A program made the position numbers and the translations under genes. DNA of 64,000 bases, from assembly GCA_963930775.1 (NCBI GenBank), contig OZ005702.1, positions 2,790,001 through 2,854,000 of the forward strand. The letters are read 5' to 3'. Of the stretch, positions 35,601 to 42,505 are shown piece by piece. A model generated the notes under the pieces. It had not been told where the DNA came from and did not search any database. It saw only the letters and a program-made list of their open reading frames with translations. The stretch's first letter is position 1. The number at the start of each line of letters is the position of its first letter. Origin of the DNA: Cliona cf. orientalis. Taxonomy: Eukaryota; Porifera; Demospongiae; Clionaida; Clionaidae.

Positions 35601-38600
35601 ACATTTTCCCAATGCGCATGCATGCCAATTCGCGGTAGTCTTGTTCCCAGACCCCATCACGACCCTCCTTTTGGGAGTGGGGTCTGGGAACGCAAGGGCC
35701 ACATGGTGCTGTTTATATAGAATTCCGACATGGCTACAAGCAACTTTGTTGACCAAGTATTTGATCGAGTGGTGCATCTTATTCTGAGCTTCATCGTAGA
35801 TTTACTGATGGAAGCATAGCGAACGCTGATACTCCTTCCTATGTGATCGGATTGGATGTGTCCATCAATAACATTGTAAGGCTCTGCGGACGTTTGAGCT
35901 TTAAACCATCAACATAGTAGCCATCAATTCCTTGATTGTAATTAACATGGCCCCAAAAAGCAGTAGTTGTTCCAAACTGGTATCCCCTTATCCTCCCACA
36001 CACACGGCTGTACGGTAAACCTCCAACACTGAATGTGGTTGAAGAACATCCTCCATTAGTTGTGTGTGATCGTCCACATGTCCTCTTGGAATATGATGTC
36101 AAATTGAGTCCGGTAGGGCAGTTGTAGCTGGTGTCAGTCATGTTGATAAAAGCAACACGCCTCCATCCGGGTCCACTGCAGGCATACATGGAGGGCATGG
36201 TTGTTGCAGAGGTTGTGGTTGAAGGCATGGTGAAAGTTGAGTCTGCAGTGGTGGTGCTCAAAGTGGCTGTAGTTGATATATGTCAGTGGTTGTAGTTGTG
36301 GAATCTGATGTAGTTATTTTCAGTGGGCATGGTTGTCAAGGTGGCAGTGGCAGCAATTGCAGAGTGAGCAATTTCATAAATTTCATTTTTTGCTCTCTCT
36401 ATTGAAGCACACTGCTGATCATCACCTCTGTCCAATACTTTAATGTCTATTTTTTATCCCTGAATTGGTTAAGATGACCGACCCAGGTCCAGGAGTAAGA
36501 CAGAGAATAATTACTGCAAGAGTCAAGTACGCTATAAACAGGTTGTCCCAAGGTGAACAAGCAAGACAACCTGTAAGAGCTGGATACAGTACACCAAGGA
36601 TGTACACAGGATGCCCAGGACAACCGCAGTCTTATATAGCAAGGGATCAGCTTGAATTCCTTGTTGAATTGAATCTCTCTGGATCATAAATAGCAAATCT
36701 TCTTGGTGTATCTGAGCAAACTATACAAAGACGGATGGCTCTATTTCAGTTGTTTGTACGTCTTCTATCAGAGGTAATAGACTTGATCATCTCTTTCGAA
36801 TGATTTCTCAATGATGCCCAAACTATGGGTATCGTATGGTGCAGGCACATATACGATCTTCTGGGGTACAAGTACCAGAGCCGCAAGTGAGAGCATCATC
36901 AGAAAGAGTAGAGTTCCAGGGCGATGGAGTCAACATCGGTGTGTTTTATGTAGAGTATATTCTTCTAAATTGAAATCAACTTGTATCATTTGTAGACCAC
37001 AAGACCACACAGAGAATGCCCAGTGATAAACTGTAGGAACTTTTCTTAGGTGTTCGTATCTAGTTGGAAAATCAGCCTCCTCAGGAAATCGAAAGTACTT
37101 TGCTCTCTAGAATCTCTGAATGTTGGCTCGATTATCATACCCCACACTCTCTGTGGATCTGGCTTCAAACTGAGCAGTAAATTACGGGCTAATTTTTGGG
37201 TAAATCGTTGCCAAAGATTGTGAATCCATTATTCCTCTCTTGATTTCACACAACATGAAATAGGATTGATTAACTAATGCATGCTTGGCAACTTTCAAAA
37301 TAAGTTCACGGAAGTTGTTTTTCGTTGGCCTAGTCGCACAATTGAATCTGCTAAGCATTGTCATGACAACTTTGTTGATGTTACTTTCATCACCGTCTAA
37401 ACAACGCTTCAATGTATCAGATTCAAACTAGTCAACATATTTCAAGAATGACTGCAATAGCATATCATCGGTAACGCCACTGGTATTATCATTTGAAAGG
37501 AGAGTAATAGAGAACGGCTGATTGAAGCACAGGGGAAAGAACCCAGTAAGGAAGGAGAAAGCCATGCGATAGGATCCGCCCCATCTGATAATATTTGCTA
37601 TCATACTCAGGGGAGAGAATAGGGACTTAAATGTAATCAATGATATGATATAATAATTTCTAATATTTACTAACCCTCTTTTGGTCAATTCTGAGGCTCT
37701 CTTGGTATGCTTCATCCTGCTCCCGTCGAATTTGATGGTACTAAATTTTTATACCGTCAATATTAAAACCAGCTGTTATCAGTTTTATGTGCATGCATTG
37801 CAATAACATACATGTACCATCTGCAAGGAGCTTTGAGATGACTGCTCAGTGAGTTCCACAGCCATACTGTCCTGCTTTGGACTTCCAATCAGACTCAGGA
37901 ACCATGATAACCTTCTGCATATTATTATTAAAATATTGATCTTAATATTAAGCATGCTTACTACTATAATATACCATGGGATTCTAGTGAATTCTGTGAA
38001 GGCAGTTCTTGGCTCCTAGAGACAGAGCTACTTTCCAACTAATCAGGCTCACCAGCAATAGAAAGTGGATTGGAAGCTGAAAGGTCCATGGCATGGTTGA
38101 CATCGTTCCTTTGATTAGCAGTAATGCCACCATCATTCATATCCTGTGGAGGCTGAGGCTGTGGTTGATCACCTTCTGCTGCAATGCCCTCATCCATTCT
38201 GGTAGAAGTGTTCAACCGATCATCTGACATGTGCAGAATGGGACAAGCATGTAGATGATCAGGAATGAATGTTAAAGTGATCATTTCTTCACAGTGGCAG
38301 CAGGCAACGGCACTTCTTGGGCAATATATCTGTAGATTCAGTAATAAATATTATCCGCATAAAGTACCACTATAGATTAGCTAGCTGCTCACCTCATGCT
38401 CCAAAGAGCCTTCAAGATGCTAGCAACTTGTAAGGGAACTTGACTTGATATTGGCACCGCAGTGCAGACAAACACACCAGGGTTGTTTGTTGCTGTGAGC
38501 CATTGAACTTTAAACAACACTGCTATGCTAGTATAACATTAGCCTCATCCCCAGCCCTACAAGTACAGTACCCCTCTTCCCCCCCCCCCCCCCCCCCCAA

Positions 38601-41600
38601 AATCCTTTATTTGTAGCTAATGCCATGCCTGTGCAACGTGCCAAGGAAGCACTTCTTTACATAGAACAGCCAAAGCACCATTTGAAAGAAAAGGTACCGT
38701 AAACTCTGATTATTAAACGCACATTATTTATTAAGCGCATGCTCTCTTCTCATCACAAGCTATTGTTTGTTAAGCACATGCGCTTAATAGGCGTGGCGTT
38801 CTATGAATCTGACCTTGACCGGCTGGAAAGTATGTGGAGTCCAGATATCTTTGGAGAAATGATGGCCATATCATGCAAGAAGATCGAGTTTCAGACAAAT
38901 CGCCAGCACTCGTCGTCTTGAGCGGCAGCTGTAAATGCTAAAGCGCTCGATCGATCGAGCCAGCTAGGGCTAGTGCGAGCGGGCCTCACATCCATCACAT
39001 GCCCAAACATTTGTGGGCGTGGTTATGTGCCATGTAAGCACATACCGTAAAGTCTGGTTAATAAGCGCATGCGCTTATCACTCTCGGTGGTAAGGAAACA
39101 TGCGCCTATTAGACGATGTGCGCTTAATAGAGAGTGAAATTTTGGCCCCGCCCACTGCCAGCTCGTTCGAGCGTTTGATCACAAAGCTAGCAAGTTATGA
39201 ACACAGCAATTCTTGGAATAAGCTCTATAATAGTTCATGGGAATATGATCGGAAGCCATCGCTGGAAGAAAACTGTGGAAAAATAGCCGATTTCTTCGGC
39301 GAGACTCGCTTCGATGTCAAGGTCAAGAGTCCGAACCCGTCTCAGTGGAACATCACAGTGTTGAGTATAGCCGATCTCATGCAGCTGGCTATCCGAAAAT
39401 AGGTTGGTAAATTATTTCTAGCCATGTAGAGCATGGAACACTCTTGATCGAACGGTGAATGCTACTGTCGCGGTCTTTATTGGGCGCATGCGCTTATTAG
39501 ACAATACTTAACAACAGGAAGGAAGCATGCGCTTATTAAAAAATATGCGCTTAATAAGCATGTGCGCTTATTAACCAGACTTTACGGTATCCTTTACCAA
39601 GCGCATACTGTCGTTCCGTTTACCGCTATAAGCGCATGCACTTATTAACCAGAGTATACGGTATGATTGTACATCCTAATAAGTTACAACTGGGAATTAT
39701 TTGTGGAAGTACACACATAGTTGCACTAGATTAGGATTAGGACAGATTTGTAGGAAAAATGATCATCTGAAGAGACTAGAAACAGGAGTAGGTTAGTTAT
39801 GCATTGCCAGTAGGTCAATGAAAGACACAGACTATCATCACCCTTGTTAACATGTGCCCGCGAAATGGCAAACATCACACACATCCCTGCTAAAATTAAA
39901 TATTTCCCACGCAATATACTGTATTGTATTCACTGTATAATGACAGCATTTCACTGTTATGCTGCTCCCCCCCCCCCCCCAAGCCACCTTAGAAATAAGT
40001 ATCGCTAAAATGCTTATTACCGTACCCTTGCGAAAGAGGGCCCATGGGCGGTGCACCTTACATTGGGCCAAGATTGGGGGATGAGGCCGATATTCGAGGT
40101 GTTAGTATTGCGTTTATACGCGAAAGATCGCCCAGATAAGTTACCCACGTTAGCTTCATAATTTGAATATTAGCAGCGGCTACTATTGATTTCAGTCTTA
40201 TTCAAGCACGGTTACCAATCCAGAGCAAGGGTGCCATACGGCCGCGAAACTTCACCGTGCGTCGTTGAGTGCAGCTGTGTTAAGTAGGCGTGGCTACGCT
40301 CGCTAGTCATATACGATCGTTTATTTGTGCTGAAACGTGGCATAAAGCTAGCTAGGCTTAGTTTTACGGCTGTTTAGCACATTACTTATCGATCTTACAT
40401 AGACTATTCGAAGTTCAGTCCTTATAAACCAGCCATTTGAGCTGTGTTTTCAAGTGCAGCTACACATGGGCACATATTCGAGTAAATACTAGACCTTAGC
40501 AGGAAATTGAGCCCAAAGTGGGGGGTGGGCCAACATTCCGTAGTGGGCCCTCTTTCGCGAGGGTACGGTAATTATCTATTGTGGCAGTCTGTAGATGGGA
40601 CTGCATAATTTGGTGTACACGTATTACTGTAGTTAATCAAGTACTACGTATGATCAAATTTAACGTAAGAAATTAGCATTTTACGAATTCTCATAACGTT
40701 TATGTATAGAGTGACAGACGACCTTTACCAGGAAAACGCACACTTTTCAAAATCGAAATTTTTTTTCTCCATACGTTGTGTTAGATTAAGTATGGTAGTT
40801 ATTACACAAGCTCGAGTGCCACACGGCCCTTGTGCTTACATCGCTACTGTACCAATATCTGCCGTGTGGCACGAGAGAAGCCCGTGTAATAACTAATTTG
40901 TTGCATGAACAATTAGCGAAGGATCTCTTCCTATGCTGTGTGGCCCAGAGAGAAGCTAGACTCAGAAAAGCCAATCACGCGGCAAGTTTACTCGACCGCG
41001 CTCTAAATAGAACAGGCTGCTTGATTTCAAAACTTATTTGGACCGAAGGCAGAGCTGGATTGTCTCCAAGACAAAGACTGAGTTACTGCCGATCCATGAA
41101 CAGACAGTTGGCGAGGTATAGCTACGATTTTGCCATGAGTGCACTTTTGTGAACTTTGACCTGTGCCAATATCTGTGACCCATGCATAGCGCGCCTTTGA
41201 TGTTATACATATGATACTGCTTCATGCAACAAACTTTACTTGACATAGCCTTTGCATCATGATATCATTATTTAATTGCTGTACATACTTTTGTCTTTGA
41301 TATTGTGGGAATGGGCGAGTCTAGAACAACCCTACAAAACAGGATATTGTATTCCCTTTCCCATTAAAATTTTGTTAGGATTTCTCATTGAAATTGATAA
41401 TACCATAGTGTCCCGGGCAAGCGCCCATGTACCTCATTTCAAGGGATCAATGTAGCAGCTTCTATACAAACATATGGAAGTTATGTCCCGGGTAAGCACC
41501 CATGCGGGCCAAAATCGCAATTTCATGGGCGCTTACCCAGGACGGTATGCCCAGAATTCTTTTACTGCTGTCAACGTAACATTCTACAATATTTAATTTT

Positions 41601-41929
41601 TGTGTCCCTTTTTTTTCCTTTCTCTGCAGGCAGTTGGAATATTTGGTCACATGACATCAAAGAACCCTCTAGACAGGGGTGGTTCAGGGCCTGATGGTGG
41701 GAAAAGCAGCGGCATTAAAGCCGAAGGCGAGTCTGAAACTTTTGAGAAAACTGTCGACCTCCAGTCGACCACGGAGGAGATTGAGAAGAGCCTGCAGGAG
41801 CTGGGGAGCAGCATTGAGGAGACTATCAGTAAGAGTGGTAGCACTGTGAGCAGCAAGGAGCCAGACCCACCTCACTTCACTGTGGCTACATCACCAACTA
41901 GGAGGACTCCAACACACAAGGATGAATGA
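20614..41929 (+). CDS. STOML2: Stomatin-like protein 2, mitochondrial (SPFH family)
   Basis: Complete ten-exon gene, all GT-AG and in phase, 399 residues: 20614-20688, 20924-20998, 21779-21878, 26974-27032, 27399-27531, 27847-27950, 28494-28539, 29122-29220, 30386-30594, 41630-41929. The start has a strong Kozak context (GCCGCCATGG). Exon 1 encodes a basic, Ser/Arg-rich, likely mitochondrial targeting peptide. The SPFH core follows (VPQQQAWIIERFGRY, ITEDNVTLHLDGVLYYRV, ASYGVEDAEYAVVQLAQTTM), then a charged coiled coil (VEAERKKRANILESEG). SLP-2 is an inner-membrane scaffold that binds cardiolipin and prohibitins. The C-terminal exon (GIFGHMTSKNPLD on) is longer and more acidic than in the 356-residue human protein. 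Intron 9 is 11 kb and full of other elements; intron 3 carries an LTR element; the coding sequence is undamaged. Confidence 0.96.
21523..21625. repeat. 51-bp tandem duplication in STOML2 intron 2
   Basis: Two perfect adjacent copies of a 51-bp unit that includes GCTTACCTTCCTTGCAAATG and AGCGGCAAAGGCAGCCTCTG. Identity suggests a recent event. Confidence 0.9.
22109..22391 (+). repeat. 5' LTR of the Gypsy element
   Basis: 283 bp, starting TGTAGTAACTGCAG and ending GATATTACA; nearly identical to 26350-26632. Confidence 0.95.
22423..26337 (+). CDS. Gag-Pol polyprotein of the Gypsy element
   Basis: Single 1304-residue frame. Order: Gag region; two zinc knuckles near residues 205-237 (CHRCGGKHLPSTC, CHFCKKTGHIARVC); aspartic protease near 303 (DTGAHFSLIS); reverse transcriptase with YIDDI near 590; RNase H near 735 (SCDASPYGIGAVL, later YSDHRPLEHL); integrase with an HHCC-type finger near 960-995 and a catalytic core with IVSDNGTGF near 1070; then a basic tail (RRSTRNRRPPNRYD). 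Gag and Pol share one frame, so no frameshift is used, as in several Ty3/Gypsy lineages. It appears whole. No chromodomain was recognised. Confidence 0.95.
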   Translation: MATHGTVGAFEPSNETWVSYSERLEQYFIANDVDAADKKRAVLLSVCGAATYQLIRNLVAPGKPTDKSFDELVKLVKDHHQPAPSVTVQRYEFNKRIRKEGESFADFVAHLRQLSEHCKFGDTLNDMLRDRLICGCNNDRLRHQLLSKTPAPTFEQALALAQAFESAEQNTKEMQTPSQTTVHAVKRKESQHGTRPHNRTTDCHRCGGKHLPSTCRFKDAVCHFCKKTGHIARVCRTKAKQQRGTKPNARNGSKKTHQVTETPDSPTSDDKSYNLFTIEGATNRAEPIMVTMNVSGADLSMEVDTGAHFSLISESTYKTLWPGAEPRLQPSNVPLQTYTGERLSIRGTINVNVKYAFQSQQAQLKLLVVAGSGPSLLGRDWMKKIRLDWKSFDVFHVQATSQRLENVLNRHSTLFKDELGLIKSTSAKIHVDPQSKPRFCSARSVPYALQAKVEQELERLETAGIIEPIQFSEWAAPIVPVVKQDGTIRVCGDYKITVNQASKLDTYPLPKIDDIFAQLSGGKKFTKLDLAHAYQQLALDDDSKQYTTINTHKGLYRYNRLPFGVKSAPAIFQRIMEGILRGIPHVSVYIDDILVTGETDEEHLRNLDEVFTRLENENLRLKREKCAFMLPKIDYLGRIISADGLQPSPSKIKAIQDAPAPRNVSQLRSFLGMVNYYGKFLHQWSTLLAPLYQLLQQKSRWHWGKEQQDAFIRVKQQLTSSQLLVHFDPQEKLLLSCDASPYGIGAVLSHVLEDGSEKPIAYASRTLAPAEKKYAQIEKEGLAIIFGVKKFHQYLYGRHFTIYSDHRPLEHLFSENKSIPTLASARIQRWALTLCAYDYSISYKPGEKHANADLLSRLPLPDTVTDVPLPGETVLLMETLQTSPVTAEQIKTWTDQDPVLSRVRNLVQKGWGETSDDALKPYSRRKNELSVQDGCVLCGCRVIIPIVGREQVMDEIHNGHPGVSRMKSIARGVVWWPGIDADLQERVKKCEKCQIHQKTPALAPLHPWEWPRRPWARIHIDHAGPFQGKLFLVVVDAHSKWLDVVTVSSTSSQATIKALKPMFACHGLPELIVSDNGTGFTSCEFQEFLKRNGIRHITTAPYHPASNGLAERAVQTLKEGLKKSTDGDVETRLARFLFHYRTTPHTTTGVTPAELLMGRKLRSHLDLLQPDLSSRILTRQAAQKTEHDKHSKERTFEEDDQVYVRNFSNGPKWLPGKISAVLGSRHFEVKLNDDRIVKRHLDHVRIRTNDVVEEPPDYLPVDIQPRFDNEEHLPAEPLSTPPEPQVRRSTRNRRPPNRYDPVSS
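26350..26632 (+). repeat. 3' LTR of the Gypsy element
   Basis: 283 bp, preceded by a purine-rich tract and followed by the CCCGG target-site duplication. Confidence 0.95.
28063..28454. mobile_element. MITE, GCGCTTAA family, copy 2 (STOML2 intron 6)
   Basis: 392 bp, same length as copy 1 at 2686-3077 and more than 90 percent alike by eye. Ends TACCGTAGAAACTGGTTGTT and its complement. It ends ~40 bp before exon 7, close to the splice acceptor. Confidence 0.9.
28792..29013. mobile_element. MITE, GGCGG family, intact copy (STOML2 intron 7)
   Basis: 222 bp; ends TACCGTATAGCCGGAAA and TTTTCCGGCTATACGGTA. The interior repeats GGCGGATTTAAATTTGGCGG-like words four times. It is the reference for the split copy at 9700 and 11602. 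Confidence 0.85.
29480..30329. mobile_element. 850-bp MITE with long inverted ends (STOML2 intron 8)
   Basis: Inverted arms begin TATGGAGTGGTATTAGTGTC, extend ~80 bp, and are continued by subterminal repeats of a GCTGACTCAGCAAATCGATC word on both sides, in opposite orientation. Flanked by GGCTAT (29474-29479, 30330-30335), a 6-bp duplication. It ends ~55 bp before the exon 9 acceptor. Confidence 0.85.
30938..30975. repeat. Perfect 18-bp hairpin
   Basis: AAGTGGGTGCCTGCATCT, a CC spacer, then the exact complement. It sits ~350 bp into STOML2 intron 9. No terminator-like T run follows. Confidence 0.85.
31119..31840 (-). mobile_element. Tyrosine-recombinase element fossil
   Basis: The minus strand shows the C-terminal catalytic stretch of an animal tyrosine recombinase near 31370-31200 (YSFRIGAATSAAAVGI, then LGCWHSAAFLQYIRIP) and, upstream, a helical DNA-binding segment near 31780-31610 (MQISLGLPDP, ILKRVQAGINRA). 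Such enzymes belong to DIRS-like or Crypton-like elements; which one cannot be told here. It is broken, with a few breaks, and lies antisense in STOML2 intron 9. Confidence 0.7.
31921..32391 (-). CDS. Small CARD-like (Death-fold) protein, candidate gene
   Basis: The minus-strand exon 32391-32035 starts at ATG (MANSPKYNGIIDCIPELR) and ends in a GTATGT donor. A downstream acceptor (TTTTCTGTAG) at 31965 would add 14 residues and a stop at 31921, giving ~133 residues. The helical pattern (ELRRSVKYNIISLCGELL, RAAELVSLVTNKV, HHKFVAILKKKDKWEYKT) fits a caspase-recruitment domain. CARD proteins act by homotypic contacts in death or immune signalling. The exon is open and well formed, but it sits in a transposon-rich intron just upstream of a tyrosine-recombinase relic on the same strand, so it could be part of that element or a gene fragment. 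Confidence 0.45.
32554..32776. mobile_element. MITE, TTCTTCTAAAAATTCGGC family
   Basis: 223 bp; ends TACCATATTTCTTCTAAAAA and TTTTTAGAAGAAATACAGTA. Interior words GCCGAATTTTTAG and GCCGAATAATTAG repeat. Confidence 0.75.
32861..33215. mobile_element. Tigger/pogo-like MITE
   Basis: 355 bp; ends CAGTGCAACCTCGATTATCC and its complement, with TAA on both sides. The CCTCGATTATCCGGA end is typical of Tigger/pogo elements. Relatives at 47114 and 48634. Confidence 0.85.
33797..34556 (-). pseudogene. hAT transposase fragment
   Basis: The minus strand at 34192-33797 is open for 131 codons and reads like the middle of a ZNF862/hAT-type transposase (MMVGRSSGVVTRLKKHN, then LDNHLITLFYYFKNSAVC and YQIQEIMEEPVLCLKRA). 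The expected catalytic and C-terminal parts are absent, and the upstream stretch 34556-34305 is only loosely protein-like. Degraded copy within STOML2 intron 9. Confidence 0.55.
34790..35376 (+). pseudogene. RPA-like OB-fold and zinc-finger fragment
   Basis: Plus-strand fragments: an OB-fold piece near 34830-34965 (AAWEDAVRKLSEGQSYSF, ATVKLYADKTFLSL, ending before DDIGVVDN) and, in another frame, a zinc finger at 35044-35170 (YPCCPSCEGHVEVE, AMCGKCHMTVSG). This order matches replication protein A-like single-strand-binding proteins, often carried by Helitrons in animal genomes. The frame changes between the two parts. No Helitron ends or helicase were found nearby. Confidence 0.45.
35429..35500. 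repeat. 72-bp foldback
   Basis: CCCGGCCAGTTTCCCAAGC is mirrored by GGCTTAGGAAACTGGCCGGG across a ~33-bp loop. A second, smaller foldback with GTTCCCAGACCCCA arms is at 35643-35691. Confidence 0.7.
35839..36261 (-). pseudogene. Fragment of a GWRRVAFINMTD-type extracellular domain
   Basis: Minus-strand 140-codon open stretch. It begins with a Ser/Thr-rich linker (TMPSTTTSATTMPS) and continues with GPGWRRVAFINMTD, CPTGLNLTSYSKRTCGRS, CSSTTFSVGGLPYSRVCGR and DGYYVDGL. This cysteine-bearing domain is frequent in sponge and cnidarian secreted or membrane proteins, where the last block is normally followed by an SxxHG...HIWTFAAG-like end; here the sequence departs right after DGL. So it is a partial copy or a single exon of a larger gene. 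No signal peptide is seen. Confidence 0.5.
36465..37030 (+). mobile_element. Integrase-type element fossil
   Basis: The plus strand resembles the N-terminal part of a widespread animal integrase-core protein family: QSYIARDQLEFLVELNL, then a helix-turn-helix-like VSEQTIQRRMA, and further words typical of the region before the integrase core. It is broken, with several breaks, and the catalytic core was not found. Confidence 0.45.
37180..38503 (-). pseudogene. Two-zinc-finger protein of a sponge multigene family
   Basis: Minus-strand exons 38503-38393 (ATG, donor GTGAGC) and 38329-38053 (acceptor CTACAG, donor GTGAGC) encode two Cys/His fingers: WCVCLHCGANIK...H and ACCHCEEMITL...HLHAC, then an acidic, Gln/Pro-rich linker. 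Downstream frames 37715-37428 and 37412-37182 carry GVTDDMLLQSFLKYVD and RPTKNNFRELILKVAKHAL, reminiscent of HECT-like proteins of sponges and cnidarians, but I am not sure of that link. One in-frame stop lies in the first finger exon, and further interruptions occur later, so this copy is probably dead. Confidence 0.4.
39043..39589. mobile_element. MITE, TTAATAAGCGC family, inner element
   Basis: 547 bp; ends TACCGTAAAGTCTGGTTAAT and its complement, both next to TA. GCGCATGCGCTTATTA words cluster at both ends. A 100-codon open frame (39100-39402) fills the centre. Confidence 0.78.
39100..39402 (+). CDS. Hypothetical 100-codon ORF inside a MITE
   Basis: Starts with ATG in the element's terminal repeat words and runs to IADLMQLAIRK. 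The middle has a natural-looking composition (SLEENCGKIADFFGE, SPNPSQWNITVLS) and no low-complexity bias. Not recognised. It may be a captured gene fragment rather than a working gene; the start is arbitrary. Confidence 0.2.
   Translation: MRLLDDVRLIESEILAPPTASSFERLITKLASYEHSNSWNKLYNSSWEYDRKPSLEENCGKIADFFGETRFDVKVKSPNPSQWNITVLSIADLMQLAIRK
40018..40570. mobile_element. MITE, CCGTACCCTTGCGAAAGAGG family
   Basis: 553 bp; ends TACCGTACCCTTGCGAAAGA and TCTTTCGCGAGGGTACGGTA, about 27 bp of inverted match, TA at both sides. Confidence 0.85.
40796..40895. mobile_element. 100-bp foldback MITE
   Basis: TAGTTATTACAC...GTGCCACACGGC is mirrored by GCCGTGTGGCAC...GTGTAATAACTA. It abuts a short open frame to its right. 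Confidence 0.75.
40870..41152 (+). CDS. Unidentified open frame in STOML2 intron 9
   Basis: Open plus-strand stretch ending at a TGA at 41150-41152 (LHEQLAKDLFLCCVAQREARL, then ALNRTGCLISKLIW and LSPRQRLSYCRSMN). Composition is protein-like, Arg/Leu-rich and helical, but there is no ATG near its left end and part of the frame runs into the foldback element. It could be a stray exon of a decayed gene. Not recognised. Confidence 0.2.
41401..41547. mobile_element. MITE, AAGCGCCCATGGGCGCTT family, short copy
   Basis: 147 bp; starts TACCATAGTGTCCCGGGCAA and ends GCGCTTACCCAGGACGGTA. Relative of the element split by the Gypsy insertion. It lies 82 bp before STOML2 exon 10. Confidence 0.8.
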
Positions 41930-42395
41930 TCATTGCTGTACTAGTGTGTATTATTCTTGAGATTCTTAGGGTGTAATTTCTATCATATTATTATAATATT
42001 ATTATGTTGTGTTATACTCAGAATTATTAATTTTTACTTTATTGCCAAGTTATTGACATATTGATGCCGATTTAACCTGTCAGTGTGTGTGTGGAGCGGG
42101 ATATTTATATTTGTATCTGTGCAAGTATACATTGTGGGGGGTGCTAGTTTTTGACTGAATCGACAGTAGTATGCCAGACGTACCAAGGGCCTGAGTACCT
42201 GAGCCAAGGTCTTTTAAGAACAGAAATGATAGCAAGGAAATTAATGCCACAATCCAAGCTTAAACAATTGTTTTCTTTAGCGCCTCCATTATCGGTAGAG
42301 CATAGGATGATCATACAAGAATGACATCTCTTCGCTCTACTCGTTTGCGCTGCATGCACTCTCACGATGTCATCTCAAGCTCAATGTGCAGAGCG

Positions 42396-42437
42396 ATTAA
42401 TGGGCGGGGCTGGATTCAGCCCCACCCCCATTATGTA
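42396..42437. promoter_or_regulatory. GC-box palindrome upstream of taspase 1
   Basis: AATGGGCGGGGCTG and CAGCCCCACCCCCATT form an imperfect inverted repeat ~70-110 bp before the TASP1 ATG (42506). GGGCGGGGC is an Sp/KLF-type GC box. Function is inferred from position. Confidence 0.4.
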
Positions 42438-42505
42438 AGGATCCTAGGGGATTCCCCTCACCAAAATACCAGCTCAGCTGTGCACTTGCGCACAAAGGAG
42501 GAGGA

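Larger units (their letters stand above)
38695..39663. mobile_element. MITE, TTAATAAGCGC family, outer element
   Basis: Ends TACCGTAAACTCTGATTATT and TTAACCAGAGTATACGGTA. It encloses a related element (39043-39589). The repeated word is a (T)TATTAAGCGCATGCG variant. Confidence 0.7.

Noticed and set aside
42144-42365. 73-codon minus-strand frame between STOML2 and TASP1
   Set aside because: Overlaps the STOML2 3' end and TASP1 promoter region; no recognisable motif.
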